Assembly (NCBI RefSeq): GCF_000720725.1
Contig: NZ_JOCQ01000002.1
Span: forward strand, 62,001 to 126,000
DNA: 64,000 bases
Direction: 5' to 3'
From: Streptomyces rimosus subsp. rimosus
GTDB taxonomy: Bacteria > Actinomycetota > Actinomycetes > Streptomycetales > Streptomycetaceae
In this document: piece after piece, positions 60,614 through 64,000 of the stretch
Position numbering within the stretch: position 1 is the first letter of the stretch
Layout of the letters: the number at the start of each line of letters is the position of its first letter
Position numbers and translations under genes: made by a program
Notes under the pieces: generated by a model
Databases searched by the model: none
Told to the model about the DNA's origin: nothing
The model's input: the letters and a program-made list of their open reading frames with translations, nothing else

Positions 60614-60817
60614 TCAGGCGATGACGATGTTCTCCGCCTGCGGGCCCTTGTGGCCCTGCGTGACGTCGAAGGTGACCTTCTGGCCTTCCTGCAGCTCACG
60701 GAAGCCCTGGGCCTGGATGTTCGAGTAGTGCGCGAAGACGTCGGCGCCGCCGCCGTCCTGCTCGATGAAGCCGAAGCCCTTTTCGGAGTTGAACCACTTC
60801 ACGGTGCCGGTTGCCAT
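60614..60817 (-). CDS. Cold-shock-domain protein
   Basis: 67 residues, a complete CspA-type OB fold with RNA-binding motifs KGFGFI (RNP1) and DVFAHYSNI (RNP2). It binds single-stranded RNA and acts as an RNA chaperone. The ATG at 60817 has AAGGA nine bases upstream. It stands alone after the terminator at 60918-60946. Confidence 0.93.
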   Translation of the reverse strand: MATGTVKWFNSEKGFGFIEQDGGGADVFAHYSNIQAQGFRELQEGQKVTFDVTQGHKGPQAENIVIA

Positions 60818-60917
60818 GTCTTAATCCTTCGATCGAGGCAGTTGAGGATCCCGCACGGCGCGGTCTCCAGGGTCGCCGCAATTGAGCCCATCCGGATGTG
60901 ACCGGCAGAAACAGAAG

Positions 60918-60946
60918 GCGCCCGACGGTCACATCCCGTCAGGCGC
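60918..60946 (-). terminator. Terminator/leader hairpin upstream of the cold-shock gene
   Basis: GCGCCCGACGG pairs with CCGTCAGGCGC (one mismatch) around seven bases. In the minus direction it is followed by TTCTGTTTCTG. It can terminate transcripts from the dehydrogenase gene, or form a leader structure of the cold-shock mRNA if that promoter lies further upstream. Confidence 0.55.
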
Positions 60947-61050
60947 GCATGACGTTCATGGGTACCAAAACTGCAACTGGGGCGACGGTAGCACGCGATC
61001 CGTCGCCGTTCCGGTACCGACCGTGACCACCGGGTGTCGCCCGTGTGGCG

Positions 61051-61081
61051 GCACCCGGGGCCCGGGCCGGGCCCCGGGTGC
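61051..61081 (-). terminator. Terminator hairpin directly after the alcohol dehydrogenase gene
   Basis: A 31-base near-perfect inverted repeat: GCACCCGGGGCCCGG, one base, CCGGGCCCCGGGTGC. It begins eight bases beyond the stop codon at 61089. Very stable, no T-run. Confidence 0.7.
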
Positions 61082-61088
61082 GCGGACG

Positions 61089-62144
61089 TCAGATGGTCGC
61101 GGTGTCGATGACGAAGCGGTAGCGGACGTCGCCGGCCAGCACCCGCTCGTACGCCTCGTTGATCCGGTCGGCGGAGATCACCTCGATGTCCGAGGCCAGC
61201 CCGTGCTCGCCGCAGAAGTCCAGCATCTCCTGGGTCTCCTGGAGGCCGCCGATCTTCGAACCGGCGAGGGTCCGGCGGTTGCCGATCAGGGCGAACGGCG
61301 CGACCGCCAGCGGGTGCTCCGGCACGCCGAGCTGGACCAGGGTGCCGTCGGTGCGCAGCAGGCCCAGGTAGGCGTTCAGGTCGAGCTGCGTGGAGACGGT
61401 GTTGACGATCAGGTCGAAGCTGTTCGCCAGCTTCTCGAAGGTCGCCGGGTCGGACGTGGCGTGGTAGTGGTCGGCGCCGAGCCGCAGGCCGTCGTCCTTC
61501 TTGCGCAGCGTCCGGCTCAGTACGGTGACCTCCGCGCCCATCGCGTGCGCGATCTTGACGCCCATGTGGCCGAGGCCGCCGAGGCCCACGACGGCGACCT
61601 TCTTGCCGGGCCCGGCCTGCCGGCGCGCCAGCGGCGAGTAGAGGGTGATGCCGGCGCACAGCAGCGGTGCGGCGGCGTCCAGCGGCAGGCTGTCCGGGAT
61701 GCGCAGCGCGTAGTTCTCGTCGATGACGAGGTGGGTGGAGTAGCCGCCCTGGGTGGGCAGGCCGTCCCGGCCGATGGCGCTGTACGTGTCCACCTGGCCC
61801 AGCTCGCCGGTGCAGTACTGCTGGAGGTCCGCCTCGCAGTTCTCGCACTCGCGGCAGGAGTCGACGAAGCAGCCGACGCCGACCCGGTCGCCGACCGCGT
61901 ACCGGGTCACCCCCGGGCCGACCTCGCTGACCACGCCCGCGATCTCGTGGCCGGGGACGAGGGGGAAGTGCCCGCCGTCGCCCCACTCCGCCCGCACGGT
62001 GTGGATGTCGGAGTGGCAGATGCCCGCGAACTTGATGTCGATGAGGATGTCGTGCTCACCCAGCTCCCGGCGCTCGATGGTGGTGCGCTCCAGCGGAGCC
62101 TTCGGGGCGGGTGCTGCGTATGCGGGTACAGAGGTGCGGTTCAT
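61089..62144 (-). CDS. Zinc-dependent NAD(P) alcohol dehydrogenase (YahK/AdhC type)
   Basis: 351 residues of the zinc-containing medium-chain dehydrogenase family. Catalytic-zinc ligands Cys43 and His66 (GICHSDI, GHEIAG) and structural-zinc Cys97, Cys100, Cys103 and Cys111 are present. The nucleotide motif is VVGLGGLGHMG (194-204). The pattern fits NADPH-preferring cinnamyl/aldehyde-type reductases, with substrate unknown. The ATG at 62144 is chosen for its well-placed GGAG. The gene is divergent from an XRE regulator gene that probably controls it. Confidence 0.88.
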   Translation of the reverse strand: MNRTSVPAYAAPAPKAPLERTTIERRELGEHDILIDIKFAGICHSDIHTVRAEWGDGGHFPLVPGHEIAGVVSEVGPGVTRYAVGDRVGVGCFVDSCRECENCEADLQQYCTGELGQVDTYSAIGRDGLPTQGGYSTHLVIDENYALRIPDSLPLDAAAPLLCAGITLYSPLARRQAGPGKKVAVVGLGGLGHMGVKIAHAMGAEVTVLSRTLRKKDDGLRLGADHYHATSDPATFEKLANSFDLIVNTVSTQLDLNAYLGLLRTDGTLVQLGVPEHPLAVAPFALIGNRRTLAGSKIGGLQETQEMLDFCGEHGLASDIEVISADRINEAYERVLAGDVRYRFVIDTATI

Positions 62145-62171
62145 GCTCTCCAGGGTGGGCTTGGCTGCCCG

Positions 62172-62186
62172 GGGCAACCAGTGCCC
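62172..62186. promoter_or_regulatory. Small dyad between adh and the XRE regulator
   Basis: GGGCA-N5-TGCCC in the divergent gap, 28-42 bases upstream of the dehydrogenase start. Possible operator of the divergent XRE regulator. Confidence 0.35.
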
Positions 62187-62274
62187 TGTTCAACCTACGC
62201 TCGGCGGTCCTACTACTGCGAGAAGCACCCTGGCGCGCACGCGGCCCGCCCCCGGTGCGCGCGATAATCACGGG

Positions 62275-63183
62275 ATGGATCAGAGCACCGAAATGAGCGA
62301 CTTCCTCCGCTCCCGCCGTGCCCGGCTCCGGCCCGAGGACGTGGGCCTGGTCCACCACGGCGGACGGCGGAGGGTGCCCGGCCTGCGGCGGGAGGAACTG
62401 GCGCAGCTGGCGGGCGTCAGCGTCGCGTACTACATCCGGCTCGAACAAGGGCGGGGCCAGAACGTCTCCGCCGAGGTGCTCGACGCGATCTCCGACGTAC
62501 TGCGGCTCACCCCGGCCGAGCGCTCCCACCTCGCCGACCTGGCCCGGCCGGCCTCCCGCCCGCGTCCCGCCCCGCGCCCGCCGCGGCTGCGCCCCGCCGT
62601 CCAGGCGCTGATGGACGCGATGGAGGTCCCGGCGTACGTCGTGGGCCGGCGGCTGGACATCCTCGGCGGGAACCGGCTCGCCCGCGCCCTGCTCGGCGAC
62701 TTCGCCGCGCTGCCGGCGGGCCGGCGCAACACGGCCTGGCTGGTCTTCCTCGATCCGGCCACGCGCGCGCTGTACGCCGACTGGGAGGAGAAGGCCAGCT
62801 CCGTCGTGGCCTTCCTGCGGCGGGACGTCGGCCGGTACCCGGGCGACCCCGAGCTGAGCGCGCTGATCACCGAGCTGTCCGCCGAGAGCGCCGACTTCCG
62901 CCGGATCTGGGCCGACCACGACGTACGGGACAAGGACTTCGGCCGCAAGCGGCTGCGGCATCCGGTGGTGGGGCCGCTGTCCCTCGCGTACGAGACGCTG
63001 ACCCTGCCGGCCGATCCGGAGCAGCAGCTGGTCACCTACCACGCGGAGCCGGGGACGCCGTCGGCGGCGGCGCTGCGGCGGCTGGCGCGGCACGCGGCGG
63101 AGGGGGACAGCGCCCCGGAGCCGGGCGGTTTCCCGGAGCGGGCCGGTGCCGCGGAGCGGCGGGAGGAGGCCGTTTCCGCCTAG
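62275..63183 (+). CDS. XRE/MmyB-type regulator divergent from alcohol dehydrogenase
   Basis: 302 residues. An XRE HTH (about 10-75: GLRREELAQLAGVSVAYYIRLEQGRGQNVSAEV as pattern, with the typical RRxPGLRREE and YxRLEQGR motifs) is followed by the MmyB ligand-binding domain (about 115-275, with PAYVVGRRLDILGGN and DLGRK-like FGRKRLRHP). Homologues often repress divergent oxidoreductases. The ATG at 62275 is chosen; a second Met is six codons later. The 3' end runs into a 22-bp tandem repeat that spans the stop codon. Confidence 0.87.
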   Translation: MDQSTEMSDFLRSRRARLRPEDVGLVHHGGRRRVPGLRREELAQLAGVSVAYYIRLEQGRGQNVSAEVLDAISDVLRLTPAERSHLADLARPASRPRPAPRPPRLRPAVQALMDAMEVPAYVVGRRLDILGGNRLARALLGDFAALPAGRRNTAWLVFLDPATRALYADWEEKASSVVAFLRRDVGRYPGDPELSALITELSAESADFRRIWADHDVRDKDFGRKRLRHPVVGPLSLAYETLTLPADPEQQLVTYHAEPGTPSAAALRRLARHAAEGDSAPEPGGFPERAGAAERREEAVSA

Positions 63184-63253
63184 CGGTGAGGCCGTTTCCG
63201 CGTCGCTGTGAGGTCGTTCCCGCGTCGCGCCGAGGCCGTTTCCGCGGCGTGGC
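63166..63253 (+). repeat. Four tandem 22-bp repeats across the stop codon of the XRE gene
   Basis: Four consecutive units of exactly 22 bases (63166-63187, 63188-63209, 63210-63231, 63232-63253). All share GAGGYCGTTYCCGC, with diverged last eight bases. The first unit includes the last codons and the TAG stop of the XRE gene, and the others lie beyond it. A 22-bp unit is not a multiple of three, so gain or loss of units upstream of the stop would shift the frame. Confidence 0.85.
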
Positions 63254-63308
63254 GGGAAGCGGCGACGCGGTCTGTTGTGCGGGCGCCCGGCTGGGTACCG
63301 TACGACGT

Positions 63309-63339
63309 GGGCCCCGCTGTGAGCATTCCGGCGGGGCCC
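63309..63339 (+). terminator. Hairpin between the XRE gene and terD
   Basis: A perfect 9-bp stem GGGCCCCGC with GCGGGGCCC around a 13-base loop, about 125 bases after the XRE gene stop. No T-run. Confidence 0.5.
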
Positions 63340-63397
63340 GCCAGACGTCCGGCCGGTTTCCGCCCTGCGGACGGGCGTCTTTACTTCGCCATTACCT

Positions 63398-63411
63398 CTA
63401 CAGTGCTGTAG
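63398..63411. promoter_or_regulatory. Perfect palindrome upstream of terD
   Basis: CTACAG, TG, CTGTAG: a perfect 14-bp dyad about 78 bases upstream of the terD start in an AT-richer stretch (TTTACTTCGCCATTACC precedes). It may be an operator in the terD promoter. The regulator is unknown. Confidence 0.45.
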
Positions 63412-63488
63412 ATTTGCGATTCCCGGCCGGTGGCGGCGGCCGCCGCTCTGCCCGGGGGCATGCCATCCCGACGCAGGAGTGACAGCAC

Positions 63489-64000
63489 ATGACCGTGAAC
63501 CTGGACAAGGGTCAGAAGATCAGTCTGAGCAAGTCCGGCGGGGGCGAACTCAGCGTGGTCCGCATGGGCCTGGGCTGGCAGGCCGCCGCCCGCAAGGGCT
63601 TCCTCGCCAAGCTGATGGCCCGCGAGATCGACCTGGACGCCTCTGCCGTGCTGTTCGCCGGTCAGCAGCCCGTCGAGGTGGTCTTCTTCCAGCACCTGAT
63701 CAGCGACGACGGATCCGTGCGGCACACCGGTGACAACCTGGTGGGCGGCGCGGGGCAGGGCGGCGACGACGAGGTGATCTACGTCGACCTCCAGCGGGTG
63801 CCCCCGCACATCGACCAGATCATCTTCACGGTGAACTCCTTCACCGGCCAGACCTTCGCCGAGGTGCAGAACGCGTTCTGCCGCCTGGTGGACGAGAGCA
63901 CCGGCCAGGAGCTGGCCCGCTACACCCTCACCGGCGGCGGCCAGTACACCGCGCAGATCATGGCGAAGGTGCGCCGGGCCGGCGGCGGCTGGGAGATGGC
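63489..64000 (+). CDS. TerD-family protein, 3' end cut by the window edge
   Basis: 170 residues are visible. It starts MTVNLDKGQKISLSKSGGGE and has the family elements VVRMGLGW, EIDLDASAVLF, GDNLVGGAGQGGDDEVIYVDLQRVP split across two strands, and FTVNSFTGQTFAEVQNAFCRL. TerD proteins bind calcium and are linked to tellurite, phage and stress responses; in Streptomyces they also affect differentiation. The ATG at 63489 has AGGAG seven bases upstream. Only about 20 residues are missing if the length is typical. Confidence 0.9.
   Translation, partial: MTVNLDKGQKISLSKSGGGELSVVRMGLGWQAAARKGFLAKLMAREIDLDASAVLFAGQQPVEVVFFQHLISDDGSVRHTGDNLVGGAGQGGDDEVIYVDLQRVPPHIDQIIFTVNSFTGQTFAEVQNAFCRLVDESTGQELARYTLTGGGQYTAQIMAKVRRAGGGWEM

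Noticed and set aside
60818..60960. Cold-shock riboswitch or thermosensor in the cold-shock gene leader
   Set aside because: A hairpin is present, but it has a T-rich trailer in the minus direction and is explained as well or better as a terminator of the upstream dehydrogenase gene.
1..64000. CRISPR array, tRNA or rRNA genes, phage or integrative element
   Set aside because: No regularly spaced direct repeats, tRNA-like cloverleaf ends, rRNA segments, integrase or structural phage genes were seen on reading both strands. A tRNA-finding program was not available, so small RNA genes could have been missed.

Overview
The window is about 64 kb of very GC-rich actinobacterial chromosome. Its gene content points to Streptomyces: GTG starts, 4-bp ATGA/GTGA gene overlaps, rare TTA (bldA) codons, NsrR next to a flavohaemoglobin, a PcaD/PcaC fusion, TerD, and many small regulator plus exporter modules. 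No rRNA, tRNA, CRISPR array, complete insertion sequence or phage block was seen. Gene starts were chosen from ribosome-binding sites, overlaps and family start positions.

Left part (1-16.9 kb) is accessory and specialised-metabolism-like. The left edge cuts a cyclodipeptide synthase (minus strand), which faces a divergent SAM methyltransferase. A minus-strand group follows: a six-bladed NHL-repeat protein, a second protein that shares its C-terminal module, a processive-type GT2 glycosyltransferase and a possible small membrane peptide. After a secreted HAD-like protein comes a tightly coupled operon, ATP-grasp ligase > GWD-like dikinase (His domain before the ATP domain) > MFS exporter. It is divergent from a PAS/LuxR regulator carrying a TTA codon. 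I regard this as the best candidate for an undescribed small-molecule pathway.

15.3-22.5 kb is a plant-polysaccharide island. It holds a single-chain sigma factor with a zinc anti-sigma motif, transmembrane segments and an extracytoplasmic AbfB (arabinose-binding) domain, then a GH10-CBM13-GH62 xylanase/arabinofuranosidase and a CBM13-GH74 xyloglucanase, closed by a strong terminator. The sigma factor may sense the sugar and switch on the neighbouring enzymes.

22.7-42.9 kb is mixed. It contains a ClpC/ClpB-hybrid ATPase, a LysR regulator divergent from an IMPase-like protein and an F420-dependent-type reductase, pcaL, an MBL-fold hydrolase, exonuclease III, an SGNH esterase, a GntR regulator with a palindromic operator, a complete glutamate-type ABC transporter, a secreted alpha/beta hydrolase, flavohaemoglobin with NsrR and a shared candidate operator, a Cys-rich copper-storage-like protein, a LysE exporter and a DUF1992 protein.

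43-64 kb contains a type-B carboxylesterase, gamma-glutamyltransferase, two MarR and one TetR regulators with clear palindromes, an amidase, an isochorismatase-like hydrolase, a 14-TM MFS pump, a FabG-like reductase, XRE/MmyB regulators, an MBL-fold hydrolase, an SRPBCC protein, an unknown protein with a TTA codon, a beta-ureidopropionase/class III aminotransferase pair, a cold-shock protein, a zinc alcohol dehydrogenase with a divergent XRE regulator, and a TerD protein cut by the right edge. Long perfect hairpins separate many of these units.
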